Assembly: GCA_014898415.1 (NCBI GenBank)
Contig: RCTD01000015.1
Location: 806,001-870,000, forward strand
Source: Stromatinia cepivora
Lineage: Eukaryota > Ascomycota > Leotiomycetes > Helotiales > Sclerotiniaceae
Length of the DNA: 64,000 nt
Direction: 5' to 3'
The notes below the pieces were generated by a model. The model was given only the letters and a program-made list of their open reading frames with translations, did no database searches and was not told the origin of the DNA. Position numbers and translations under genes: made by a program. Of the stretch, positions 33,881 to 46,396 are shown one piece after another; within the stretch, counting starts at the first letter, position 1, and every line of letters begins with the position of its first letter.

Positions 33881-36800
33881 CTAAACAACAAAATTAACCG
33901 TCTTCCCCCTCCCCACAACCACCACCCTCTTCCCCCTAACATCCAACAAACCCTCCTCCCTTCCAAACCTCCTCATCCCTTCCTCTGACCCCACCACTTT
34001 TTCCACAACCCAACTCTTCAATTCCTGACCCTGCAATTCCTTTCCCGGAACGGGTAAATCGATTGCAAATTTCAGCTTTCCATTAATTTGCACTGCGCAC
34101 TTTTGGGTATCCTGCACCAATAAATGGAGGGAGTCATCTGGTTCGGGAAAGCTAGTTTCGAAGATAGATTTAGATTTTGGTTTTTCTTTTTCTTGTGTTT
34201 GGGAAATGGATAAGATGGACCAGCATTCTTCTGTGAAAGCGGGGGTGATGGGTGCCATCATTTGAAGGAGGGTTTTGGTTGCTGCTTGGGAGATGGTGAA
34301 GATGTTTGATTCTATCCATTTTTGACTTTCGAGATTGTCGCTATCGTTGATGAGTTGTTTACTCAATGCATCATAGGTGATCTTGTTTTCTTCGGTGGTT
34401 TCGATAATGAGATTGGTCAGACTCATTAAATCGGAGACTGTTGTATTGAGCGAATGAGTTTTACTGTAAGCTTCCGTGATACTTGTGATGGTTTGTTGGA
34501 CGGCTCGCCAAAGTTTGATGTCGGCTTGGATAGATTTAATGGTGGATTCCAAACGCAGAGCTCCTTCTGAGGCCGAATTTGGTATCCCCTGGAGAATTTT
34601 TTTACTTTTTTCCAAAATATCTACTGCGGAAAGGAGATATTCTTTTGGAGATAAATTGCTGTCTTTTATCTTCTGGGGTAGTCCTGTACCTGAACATACA
34701 TATTCATGAAGACGTTTTAGCCAACGGGTGATACCGGATATTTTCTGTTCATCCCATTCAAGAACCTCAGTCACTGGTGCTTGGAAAAGCATATGGGCTC
34801 TTGTGGCATCAGCACCATATTTTGCCATGCACGTTGCTGGGTCGACACCATTATATTTCGATTTTGACATCTTCTCAAAACTGATATTGGCAACTTCTCC
34901 CGTTGCAATAACAATCGGTTTCGATTGCATGGTGAGATCTACTTCATCAGGTTTCAAAAATCGTCCGTTGGTAGGATCCAAATAAGTCTTTCCATGGACC
35001 ATACCCTGACTTAAAAGCTTTTCGAAAGGCTCACCAAGGATATTATAGTTTGATCCTCCAGGCCACTTTGAAGTTTTGGAGAGGAACTTCGATATGAAAC
35101 GAGCATACAGTAGATGCAAAATAGCATGTTCAACCCCTCCAATGTATACATCAACAGGGAGTATTGCATTGGCTGCTTCCGAAGAAAATGGTTTCGTTGA
35201 ATTTTTGGGATCAGCAAATCTCATAAAATACCAACTAGAATCAACAAAGGTATCCATGGTATCAGTATCTCTTTTAGCATCTCCACCACATTTGGGACAT
35301 GATACATTAACCCAGTCCTGAGCATCATCAAGAGGATTGCCAGCTTTACCTTTCAGCCAGTGGCCTTCAACGGAAGGAAGCTCAACTGGAAGCTGATCTT
35401 TAGGAACAGGGACTGGACCACAACTGTCACAATGAATTATTGGAATAGGAGTACCCCAATACCTTTGTCGACTGATAAGCCAATCTCTGAGACGCCATGT
35501 CTCAGCAGCCGATCCGAGACCTTGACTTGCGAGCAGCTTTATGATACCTTTGGTTGCTTGAGCTGTTGTCTGTCCAGAAAATGATCTTGGATTTTGTGAT
35601 GTAAGACGACCAGGATGAACAAAAGGTTGGTCTGTGGAAATAGCTTTGGAAGCACCTCCTATAGGTTCAATAACATGTCTGGGTGGAATATCATGATTGT
35701 TATGCTTCCAGAATGCAAAATCTCGGCTATCATGCGCAGGCACTCCCATAACTGCCCCATCACCATAATCACCTAACACATATGGTGCAACATAAATTGG
35801 TAAAGGAGCCTTGGAAGCTTCTGGTGTAGATTTCCGTGATGACAACGGATTCATGGCATGAATAGTAGGAAGAAGGTAGCCAACCTTTGAGTCAGGTGGG
35901 AGATCTGATATTGTCTCCAAGAATTCTCGCAGTTTTGGATCTTCCCTCGCAAGATCTTGAACAATAGGATGTGTCGCTGCAAGAGCAATATACTGAACAC
36001 CATATATAGTATCTGGTCGGGTTGTGAAGACTTCAACAGACTGTTGAGTACTATCATTACCCGCTGATACGGAAAATTGAATTCGAGCTCCTTGTGATTT
36101 TCCCAGCCAATTCTTTTGCATAGCTAGAACTCTTTCTGGCCACATACCCCCCTTAGCTAAATGATCAATATCTTGAAGTAATTGCTCTCGAAATTCAGAT
36201 ATTCGTAGAAACCACTGTTTTAATAGTCTCTTTTCTACTTTAGCTCCAGAACGCCAAGAATAGCCATTTGCATCAACTTGTTCATTTGCGAGAACAGTTT
36301 TATCCACAGGATCATAATTCACCAAAGATTCTGCTTGATATGCCAGATCATGTTCATGGAGAAGAAGAAATATATCCTGGGTATGTTTGTAAAAATTGGG
36401 ATCGCAAGTTGTAATTTCCTAATTCCTATTAGCTACCAAATCATAATTACTTCCGCAGACATGCCCTATCCCAATCCCAGCGTCCATTCCAAGTGACTAG
36501 CTGGTTCTTCATCTTTTGTATATTTTGTTTTGTCCAAACTGCGGGGTCTATTCCACGTTCAATCGCTGCATTTTCAGCGGGCAAGCCAAAAGCATCCCAA
36601 CCTATCGGATGGACAACGTTATAGCCTTTCATTGTATGGAATCGTGCGAGTACATCGGAAATTGTGTATGCTCGAAAGTGACCCAAATGAAGATCTCCAG
36701 ATGGATATGGGAACATAGGCAATATGTACATCTTCTGACCATGATCGTGTCCATTATCCTTTTCCAAAGTCTTTCCCTTCTCTGCAGATGTCCATCTCGC

Positions 36801-36995
36801 CCGCCATTTTTGATCCAAAGATGGCAAATCTAAACTTTGATTAGAGTTATTAGTAGAAGCGGTAGAAGCATATCGAGTAAATAAAATAGGCTTGACATTT
36901 TGGACGCCGCCGGCTGGGTAATTGCGATTGCAATAAAACAGAGGTCGAACCAATCTCTCTCGAGGTAATGCGCATCTGCGAATGGAGGACTGCAT
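33881..36995 (-). CDS. NAM2: Leucyl-tRNA synthetase, mitochondrial
   Basis: Class I aminoacyl-tRNA synthetase charging mitochondrial tRNA-Leu. Two exons: 36995-36465 and 36418-33881, giving 1022 residues. The 46-bp intron starts with GC, not GT (AGG|GCATGT ... TTAG|GAA); only this donor joins WDWDR to [14 protein letters not shown] in frame, matching the family. HIGH motif is seen as [10 protein letters not shown] about residue 100, zinc-finger-like CDSCGP..CPKCGG, the editing (CP1) region with [12 protein letters not shown], and KMSKS as [14 protein letters not shown]. The C-terminal tRNA-binding domain ends [11 protein letters not shown]. The N-terminus is basic ([20 protein letters not shown]), as in a mitochondrial presequence. 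Bacterial-type architecture supports the organellar role; in yeast the homologue also assists group I intron splicing, which cannot be judged here. Confidence 0.95.
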
Positions 36996-37716
36996 GATTT
37001 TCGAGGCATTATGTCATGACCGGGGACAATTCCTCAAGAGTATATTCAACCAGTATTGGTAATAGATTCGCGGTTGAATATATCGCCAGTGAGCTTCGTT
37101 TGAATTGCGTGTTTGTAGTTGGGAGGGGTATGAAGTATTAACAATAATAGCTTAGCTGTAGCTGCGCGCAAATCAAAAATATAAATTTTGAGCACAGACC
37201 CGATTGGATTGTACTTCCGGGCCCATAAACTTCTTCACCAACAGCATTTTCAAAACATCCCAAAACAAGGAGAAGGAGAAGAGAACTGAAGAACCCAAAA
37301 TCCCTTACAAAGGTAACGACTAGATCTTCTTTGGTACTCCAAAAATAAACCATCCATTGTCCATCTCCTCCATCTCCTCCATCTCCTCCATCTCCTCCAT
37401 CTCCTCCATCTCCTCCATCTCCTCCAGCTCCTCCATCTTACTGAACATTAAACATTTAACATTACACTCTAAACTTTACACTCTCTGTTTCTTCTTTTAA
37501 TCCTTCTTCAATTCGAGTAAATATTGATACTTTTTTTCCTTACTACTCTCTACGATACAAAGTATATTGTGATACCTACTCTAAAAGTTGCACGACCGAT
37601 AATGATTCAAGCATTGCGATAAACGAGAACCAAATAAACATCTACCATTGATTCCTCCCCTTGAATCTACAAAAGCATGCGATGCTGGCATTGAACGATT
37701 TTCACGAACAATTATA
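36996..37716. other. Divergent promoter region (LeuRS / permease)
   Basis: Contains a 9-bp array (CTCCATCTC) at about 37362-37437 and long pyrimidine stretches on the permease side, consistent with a 5' leader. A frame opening at 37648 extends the permease upstream but is probably leader sequence. Confidence 0.6.
37362..37437. repeat. 9-bp repeat CTCCATCTC, about 8 copies
   Basis: Near-perfect array of CTCCATCTC on the plus strand with one change (CAGCTC) near 37427. It lies about 280 bp upstream of the permease start and within the shared promoter region. Confidence 0.9.
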
Positions 37717-39614
37717 ATGTCACCAAACTATCAAAACTTGCAGCCTCATGCGCGCGATTCTTTAGAATTAGCTAGTTTAGCTTCGAGTTCTCCAGGCGCG
37801 AGATCATCAACAGATTCAGCATCCTCAAGTGCCGGTATATCCTCCTCGCGAAAGTTATCCCTCGAAGAAGACGATCCTTTAGATGATCGAAATCCTGCTG
37901 CGAATAGTCGACCGGGAGGACATAGCAGAACATATTCCGTCTCTTCCGCCTTCGACTTCGCTTCCAACCTTTTCCCTCTATCTTCAACCGCAGGAGGTTA
38001 TGCGCCTATTGGAGCCTCTATATCTACAACAAATGGTCAAGCCGCCTTAGGAGGGGGTTCGTTGGAGAAGCACAAAACTTTGACATATCTGAATGGTTTA
38101 TCGTTAATAGTTGGCTTGATAATAGGGTCTGGGATTTTCTCCTCGCCGAGTCAGGTCAATGCGAATGCGGGATCACCAGGTGCATCATTAGTGGTATGGG
38201 CATTAGCAGGAATATTAGCATGGACAGGAGCTTCGAGTTATGCGGAACTGGGAGGAGCAATACCGTTGAATGGTGGTGCACAAATATATCTCTCCAAAAT
38301 CTTTGGGGAGATTTTTGGATTTTTGTTTACATGGTGTGCGGTCATCGTTTTAAGGCCTGGATCTACTGCCATTGTATCAATAATCATGGGGGAATATTTG
38401 GTACGGGCATTCATTGGAGCAGAGGCTGAGAATGCGAACGTTTGGATTAATAAGAGCGTGGCATTAGTTGGATTGTTTTTCATCACTTTTTTGAATTGTA
38501 TATCTACAAAGTTGGGCACTAGGATGGGGGATATGTTTATGTTTATGAAGTTTATTGCATTGCTTGGAGTTACGGTCATTGGTGTTGTAGTAGCCCTTAC
38601 TGGCTTCTCTACGTCCGGTGAAGCAAATGAGGATTGGAAGAATCATGGATGGTTCGAGGGAACTAGTACTAGCGCTTCATCATGGGCCGTCGCATTATAT
38701 GCTGGATTATGGGCCTTTGATGGTTGGGATAATGTAAGTCTTCCAACTTTTTTGACCAGAATTTTCATTAACTTCAATAGACAAATTACGTTGTTGGGGA
38801 GTTCCGGAATCCTACTCGGGACCTGCCAAGAGTCATTCATACAGCAATGCCATTGGTCATTCTCTCCTATATCCTCGCTAATGTCGCCTATTTCTTCGTC
38901 CTACCTCTGAAAGCTATCAATTCTTCAAATACAGTTGCAGTTATATTTGGAAACAAGGTATTTGGTCCTATTGGATCATTAATACTTGCTCTCATTGTCA
39001 GCGCAAGCTGTTTTGGAGCTCTAAATGCGACTGCCTTCACTGGTGGGCGACTAGTTTACGCAGCCAGTAAAGAAGGTTATTTACCTGCCATGTTTGGCAA
39101 AATTGGTTTCGGAAACCAAGCAGAGCCATCAGCCAACACACTCCGAACACGCAATTGGGCTTCAAAGAAATTAGCCAGATTATTCGGCGATGAAGATACT
39201 GGACTCTTCTTCACACCCGTTAACGCTATGGTTCTCAACGCGCTTCTAACAGCCGTCTATGTAGCCGTTGGCGAATTCGGTACTCTAATTACCTTTTACG
39301 GAGTCGCCGGATATACATTCTACTTCTTCACAGTCCTAGGACTAATCGTCCTTCGCGTTCGCGAACCTAATCTCGAACGTCCATATAAAACTTGGATCAC
39401 TACACCCATTATCTTCTGCTGTGTGAGTCTATTTCTCCTCAGCAGAGCAGTTTTCGCGGAACCCCTTCAAACGGTCATTGTTATCGCGTTCGTACTGGCT
39501 GGTGTACCGATATATTACTGGCGTATTCGTGGACGAGATCGGGTCACCAAGAGAGAGAGAAGTAGTAGTGGTAGTAGAAGTAGTTGGAAGTTTTGGCAAA
39601 GGGCTTCTTCGTGA
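37717..39614 (+). CDS. LAT-family amino acid permease (APC superfamily)
   Basis: Plasma-membrane amino acid transporter of the L-type (LAT) group, to which fungal high-affinity methionine permeases belong. Exons 37717-38733 and 38781-39614 (47-bp GT-AG intron, DGWDN joined to TNYVVGEFRNP) give 616 residues. An N-terminal Ser-rich cytosolic tail (~120 residues) is followed by about 12 hydrophobic segments. Substrate-binding signature in TM1 is LIIGSGIFSSPSQV (GSGIF), and YAGLWAFDGWDN is the TM6 motif. A soluble stretch (LRTRNWASKKLARLFGDED) lies between TM8 and TM9 and the C-terminus is basic and Ser-rich. The in-frame upstream ATG at 37648 would add 23 residues; I prefer 37717 because the added residues are not typical of the family. 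The exact substrate cannot be told. Confidence 0.92.
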
Positions 39615-40147
39615 TTCAATGCATGCTTTATATATGTAATGCATGAATGTTGATATATTTCAATAGAATTGGTAATTGAGATGGATCAATGGATGAACCA
39701 CCGAATGATTGATTGATTGATATATAAATGTGAGAAAGAAGGAGATGAAGACCTTGGGAGGAAAAAAAAAGAAAGAATAAATCTTTAAAGTCAATTCTTA
39801 ATTGTATAGTGAGTTTTATGCTCTTTTATCTGATATGTGTATAAACAAGAGACTATATGACTTTTCGAACTTAAGTATACAATACTAGATATCTACTCAC
39901 CTTATTAGTGTATTCAAACGTAATTATTCATTCTATTATTCTCTGTCATTGTCCAAGTAGTTTAGTTCGATCTCATTTTTTATATCACTCATCTCAATTT
40001 AACTCAATCAAATGATTGATCTCAATCAATTGAACTCAACTGAACTCAACTCAAAGTTATCTTTTATTCATTCTATAGTATATATTTTTCATCTATTTTA
40101 TATTTATTAATAAAATATAATTATCTACTTTTTTATTATATTTTTAT
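39615..40147. other. Gene-to-heterochromatin boundary
   Basis: Permease 3' side with GATTGATTGATT (39708-39721) and A-runs, then rapidly increasing AT content. A stretch of TCAATCAATTGAACTCAACT-type direct repeats (39990-40055) lies just before the transposon nest. Confidence 0.6.
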
Positions 40148-40416
40148 TGTTGAAGGTCACGTATTTAGAAGGTGATAAATCTTATAATTGAGAAGTAGTA
40201 GTTTAGGGATTATAATGGAATAAGCAAATGTAAAGTTATAATAATAATAATAGAGTAGTATAATGATATTATATTATATATAACTAATATTAGTGAATAA
40301 TATTGGATATAGATTCTTAATCTTCAATTTTAAGGATATAGTTTTTCTATATATCTTTTTTGAATTCTTTCATATATCAATATTTCATTCTTATTTGTTG
40401 ATTTGAATAAAGATTT
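40148..40416. repeat. Element A left LTR, first piece
   Basis: Aligns with 62975-63250 in the same orientation, including AAGGT, GATAAA, GAGAAGTA and GGATTATAATGGAATAAGCAA. Alignment jumps at 40416 to 48405, where gypsy B sits. The last five bases GATTT are the gypsy B target duplication. Confidence 0.75.
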
Positions 40417-40707
40417 TATCAGAATCACAAATGGCAAAGAATTAATTAGTTCTAAAACAGTTATAAAACTTTTCATTATTCTTTTTTAATTAGAAGAATC
40501 TTTTTTTTTTAAATCCAATAAAAAGCGACATCAGAATGATAATAAATTATCGATTATATATTAGAGTTTAATGAATATAGAGATTTTATAAAGTTTTTTA
40601 ATCAATTGATAATAGATTGTTGATTGTATATTTGCTTTTAACAATGAAATCATTTCTTTGTAAAGATTCTTAATTTTATTAATAATATTTTTTTAACAAT
40701 TATAATA
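40417..40707 (-). repeat. Gypsy B 3' LTR
   Basis: 291 bp, same length as its partner at 48114-48404. The plus-strand start TATCAGAATCAC corresponds to TATTAAAATCAC in the partner; the outer TG/CA is decayed to TA on both, as expected from RIP. Confidence 0.85.
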
Positions 40708-42639
40708 GAATCTTTCTTTTAGGATTTCGCTTCCGAAAAACTGATGAATTGCTGATCTATTTGTAATTATAGGGAGTTATCGATTGATAAAGCGATTATA
40801 ATATATAATGATTTTTGTATAACAAATAAAGAAATAAATAATAACAATAATAATAATAAAAATATGTGTAGTTTATTCTTTGAAAATTATATAAATTTAT
40901 TGGAATTCTATCTTCGAAATTTTATACTTTTGTATTGCAATTGCAATATTATATCTTAAAACTTTTTGTTATTCTTTTTATTATATTTCAGTTCTTTTTC
41001 AAATTGATAATGTATTCGATTTGTATATCTTTGTAATTTATATATTCGATATATTTTCATTATATTAAATATATTGCTTATTACAATAATAAGAAATCTT
41101 TATTTGAAGGAGAGGTAATAAACGAGGAATACTTTTTCCAAAAGAATCCGATCTAGTGTATACGGAATATGTCTGAAAGAAGAAACCCTATATAGCACCA
41201 CCAAAAGACATTAATTCTGCGATAAATCGTTTATTATAGCTTTATTACAAATAATAAACAGCCGAAATGAATTCGCCTGAAAAAGCTATACTATTAAGGA
41301 AATTGAAGGGTCAATAAACTAAATTTATACAGAAAATAAAGGTCTTTTTTCGTAAATAAAAGAAATATAATTTGATATAATCATTTTATAATACAAAAGA
41401 AGCCATATTGGCACTAAATATACAGATAGAAAAGTTGATGAAATTGATGAAGATATATATAGATTTGTGGCAATACTTTGTCGATATATTGGATATAATT
41501 CATTGTTTTTCTTATTAACAATTGTATAATTATATCAATAGTCGATAAATAAACCAATAAGTAATAATGAATTGGAGGATATTATTAATAAGGAGAATAA
41601 GGAAAAGATCCTTAAAACTTTCTTGATTTGATTATCGAAATTCATTTATACTTTGTTAATGAAATCAATATATCGAAAGATAATCAAAAGTAAGGCCAAA
41701 AATACTAAAAGTATCAATAGAATAGTAATAAAGAAATCATAGATTGTTATACCTCAAATAACCAAAACGAAATCTATTGGAAAAACTCTCAAATCGACTT
41801 TTGTCAAAAGAAAAGCATCGGAATCAATTGAACTTTTTGATAACGATAATAAAGATCTATAATAATCTGATATTAAATCATCAAACCCCAAAAAGCTTAA
41901 AAAAGAAAAGATTCTAATAATTAATATATTATTTTCATTTCTAATAAATTCTGATAAACTAAATCCAATTTTTAAGATCAATATAACATTGTTGATTATC
42001 TATCGAGAATTGTTAATAATCTTAATAAAATCAATAGTGTTTATAATAAAGAAATCAATAGCTCAAATTAAGAGTCTCGACCTTTTAAAGGACTCTAATA
42101 ATAATGATGTAAATACTATCCTAAATGAATATAATCAATTGATAAACGAACTTCTAAATCGATATAACGAATATAATGATTTGAATTTAATTGATCAATA
42201 ATTAAACACTAATAAATCTTTTGAATCTCGATTACAAAGTATAATTAAATTTTCCTTTATATTTATTTCCATAATAATTCTACAAATTTCCTATTAGGAT
42301 TCTGTTATTGAAAAATATATTCGGTGAATATTCTATTAATCAATAGAATTGGATATTGATAAGGATTTGGATAATATAAATAAGAATGAATTGTTGAAAA
42401 AGGAGATAAAAAAGTGAAAAAAAACACGAATATTTGATAGTAAAGTGAAAGTGATATATTTGTAATGATTTATCAAAGTAAATCGATTATATAAGGATTT
42501 TTAAATATAAATATTCTAATTTTCTAATACGAATATGAATCTCTTTTGTTTTTGTAATATACTTTAATAATATCATTTCTTTATTCTTCGTTATCATTAT
42601 AATAACAATATATTTTCTTTTTCATAATTCTCTAAATAT

Positions 42640-42835
42640 CTTTTAATATATATTAAATTTCGTAAAGTTTCCCATATATCTTCTATTGATTGATAATCTT
42701 TCCATTATACCAAATATTGCATTCCTTATCCTTTCTTTCTATAAATTAGTATTTTTTCGACTTCATATTCCATATATCCTTCAATTTCTTTAGGAGATAG
42801 AAGATCGGCAATATTTTTATATTTAAATTATAATT
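42640..42835 (-). pseudogene. Chromodomain remnant of gypsy B
   Basis: Minus-strand frame reads EIEGYMEYEVEKILIYRKKG, stop, GMQYLV, stop, WKDYQSIEDIWETLRNL, matching the retroelement chromodomain (EYEVEKIL...YLVKWKGY...TWEP). Both stops are single-transition changes of Arg or Lys/Trp-type codons. Chromodomains at the end of integrase place this element among chromoviruses that target heterochromatin. Confidence 0.75.
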
Positions 42836-44847
42836 CGAATAGCAAAATATAAAAAATATTATATATTTTATATAATACTAAAAATATTAATTCGTATATT
42901 TATTCATTATTTTTAATATTGATAATAATAAAAAAGCTTATAAAACGATCGAAGAATTTCTTTTTGAATCGTAATTGTTTGATATTCTTGATATTAAGTA
43001 TAATTTTATTATCGATATAGAATCGCTAAAATAAATCTTTCTTATTATTCTTCGATCTTTTCTTTATTAAATTATTCCAAATTTCTATCAATTTTGTCCT
43101 TTCCTGATTTAACGATTCGATATATTCTTATATAATAAATACTTTCCCTTTAATATTAGCATCCTTATTGATATAACTAAACATAAGCAGATATCCATAT
43201 ATTACTTTAAAGGATGTTTTGCCAATTACATTATACTATATCGCATTGTAAATGAATTTTGTTAGGGGTAATAACGATACCTAATCGTTTTGTTTCCAAT
43301 TAGTATAACATATAATATAATGGATTAGATTCTGATTTTATTGTTCTGTTTAACTATCAATTTATAAATAGAATATTATCGATAATTTATAATATATTTT
43401 TAAATAGAAAAACAAGTTCCCCCAAAATTTATTTGTGAATTATAATCCTTAATCTGAAATTATTCCCTCTAACATATCGAAATCCTTAAAAATATATTGA
43501 AATAGAATTTCTGTTAATTCAAATGAAATTATCATTTTATTAATTGAAATATATTGGATAAGTTTTGTATATTTATCAATAACAACAAAAACAATGTTAT
43601 ATATATATTTATTTATTTTTTAAAAAAAATAAATCTATAATAAATCTATTATTATTTCTTTTTAAAAATTAAAAAGGAATAATAGAATTTGTAATTAGCT
43701 ATAAGATCGATAACATTTCACAATTATTCATTAATAAATAATATATATTTGTATATATCTTTTTATATCTTTCATTATATTAAACTAGAAATATTTATTT
43801 TTCAATATTTCTTAGGTTTTTTTGATACTTTAATGATTTTTTATAAGATTATTATAATAGGCCTTTAAGATTTCGATCTTTATAACTTTATTTAGTAGTA
43901 CAAAAATACGTTTATTATAAATGAGCAAATCATTGGTATCGACTTTTCAAAATGTAATGTCTCTAGTTGAATTATATCAATGCTTTAGATACTCTTTGCT
44001 TTTTATAAAATCGTTATTCTTTTGAAGTTGTAATAAAGTATTTTTTATTAGCTCCGATATTGATTTAAATATTATTTCATTGTTAATTAATATACCAACT
44101 ATCCGATACAGTACTAACTATTTGCAATTAGTCTCTACTAACGATCCTTTAGAATTGTATAAGGATAAATTATATTCTTTTTGTTGGAAAAGATTTATAA
44201 TATTTTACAAGGATTTCATTTCTATTTTCGAAAGAAAGAAAATTGCGGTTATTATTGTAGTACTTTTTAATTTATTTTGTAATGTAAATAATATTTCATT
44301 AATATTATTTATATTTTCTATATAATTTAATTATCTTGATGGATTATTGATAAAGTTTAATTTGCCTGATTTATATATGATTATGAAATTATAAATAATC
44401 AGGATTTCGGTTTATTATATTTGTTTATCATTGAATTCTTTTTTCTTTATGAAATATTGGAAATTGTTATAATCTGTTTTGATTATAATGATATATCGAT
44501 TATTTGTAATGTAATATTATTATTAAATAAAAATTATATAAATAATCAAAAATTCTTGATTATAAATAAAATATTTTTGTTTTATTGAATTAAACTTTTG
44601 TAAATAAAAGGCAATAGGATATTATCGAGAAATAATAGAGTTGTTTGTATTATCAAGGAACAATTGAGAGAATATATATTCTAATATAAACTTAGAAGTA
44701 TCGGTTTCGATTAGGATTTGAAGTATTGGATCAAAATATCGGAGTATCGGTATTATAATAAAGGTTTCTTTTAAATTATTAAAGGTACTTTAAGCCTTTT
44801 TTGTTTATTTGAATTTCAATATAATTTTTCTTTTCTTGGTATTTTAT

Positions 44848-45376
44848 TCTTGGAGGAGGTTGATAGGTTAATAATAATGAATAATATAATAATAATACTA
44901 TTCACTATTATTATAGTGGAAGACTTAGTTATACAGCTTAAAAGGGTAATCGAATATATAATGGTTGAAGTCAAAATATAAGTGTATTGAATATTGAATT
45001 TATTTTGCTTGTTTTTCAGAAGAATTCTTTGAAGAAAATCTTCTTATTTATAGTATTTGATAAGATTCTATGAAATTCTATAATATTCTATGATTATAAA
45101 TAAGATCGATTTAAATCGAATCTTATAGAATCATTTTATATAATGAAATGAAATAGTAACCAATAATATTTAACCTTAGAAATAAGAAAGTTCTATACGC
45201 TTCCATCACATTCTATTCCATTATAAATCATTCTAGTATGATATATGATCGAAATTTCATATAATAATAAAATTTAATAATATTAAATTATATTATTAAT
45301 ATATCACGTGATCATGTAACCATCGGTTCGGTTAATATTATTAAGTGATTTAATAAACTTATTAGAAATTCTTATA
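44848..45376 (+). repeat. 529-bp solo-LTR-like insertion inside gypsy B
   Basis: Begins TCTTGGAGGAGGTTGATAGG and ends TTAGAAATTCTTATA, flanked by a perfect 5-bp duplication TTTAT (44843-44847 and 45377-45381). Its inverted relative is at 11981-12506. It interrupts the RT/RNase H coding region of gypsy B: RT-like sequence with a FYKSF-like end lies to the right, RNase H-like sequence to the left. No coding capacity, so a solo LTR or small non-autonomous element. Confidence 0.85.
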
Positions 45377-46144
45377 TTTATAATAGATTTATTAAATTAT
45401 AAATGATTTATAAATAAATTGTAATAAACTATTAATAGAAGTTTACAAAGTCTAAGAAGATTTGAACTTCGCAAAGGGATATTGGTGTAGGTTATTTGAT
45501 GATAATTTGAATTCTGTTTAATTTTATAATGATATTTTTCCTTGATATAATAAAACTCAGGAATTTTATTTTGTATATATAGAATATACATTTCTTTAAT
45601 TTGGTATAGAACTTGTATTCAAACAATCTAACAAAGACCTTGCAAATATCAATAGTATAGATTTCCCTATTTTGGAATAAATAAGAATATTATTAAGGTA
45701 TATAATATAAATACTATTTGTAAGATTAGCGAATACTTGATTGATGTATATCTGAAAGGTAGCGGGGGTATTGATCAGGCTGAAAGGTATGATTAGATAT
45801 TCAAATTATCTGTAATGAGTATAGAACGCTGTCTTTCATTTATCGTCTTTTTGTATATATATTTGATAATATATATTTTTAAGATTGAGTTTTATAAAGA
45901 AAACCCTTTGCCTCAAGTGATCCAATAATTCGTTAATTAGGGATAAAGAAATGCAATTCTTTTTTGTAATCCTATTGAGATTATAATAATCAATGTATAA
46001 TCGATAACCATTTTTTTTTGGAATAAATATAATCAGGGCTTTAATAAAGTTAATCGAATAATGAATCCAATTTTTCTTTTGATATTCTTCGAGATATTCT
46101 TATAGAATTGTTAATTTCTTTTTCGAAAGAGTGTATATTGGTTT

Positions 46145-46396
46145 TTAAAAAGGAATTGATCCAGGTTCAAGGTCAATATAATATTTTATTGCATGATAAT
46201 CAAGGAATATACTGCTTTTATTTTTAAAGAAAGCTTCCTTGTATTCCTTATATTCAGAAGGTATTTGTAAAGATGATAATATAAGGATGTTTTTGGAGTT
46301 TGGCAATACTTTTACAATTGATTGGATTTCCGATAATAATATACAGATTTTGATCCCGGCCTTTATTTCTTTATATAATTTCTTAACCATTATCAT
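46145..46396 (-). pseudogene. Gypsy B polyprotein fragment before reverse transcriptase
   Basis: 83-codon open piece with IPSEYKEYKEAFFKNKS and HAIKYYIDLEPGSIPF, matching the segment between protease and RT in Ty3/gypsy polyproteins (PEYY.EF.DVF...DHAIDLEPG). The start is an artefact of internal methionine; the true frame extends in both directions with stops. Confidence 0.8.

Noticed and set aside
37648..37716. Upstream start of the permease at 37648
   Set aside because: In frame, but the added residues have no family support and the next ATG at 37717 gives a typical Ser-rich cytosolic start.
44080..44325. Plus ORF in the gypsy B region
   Set aside because: Gypsy B is coded on the minus strand; this frame only reflects AT-rich composition.
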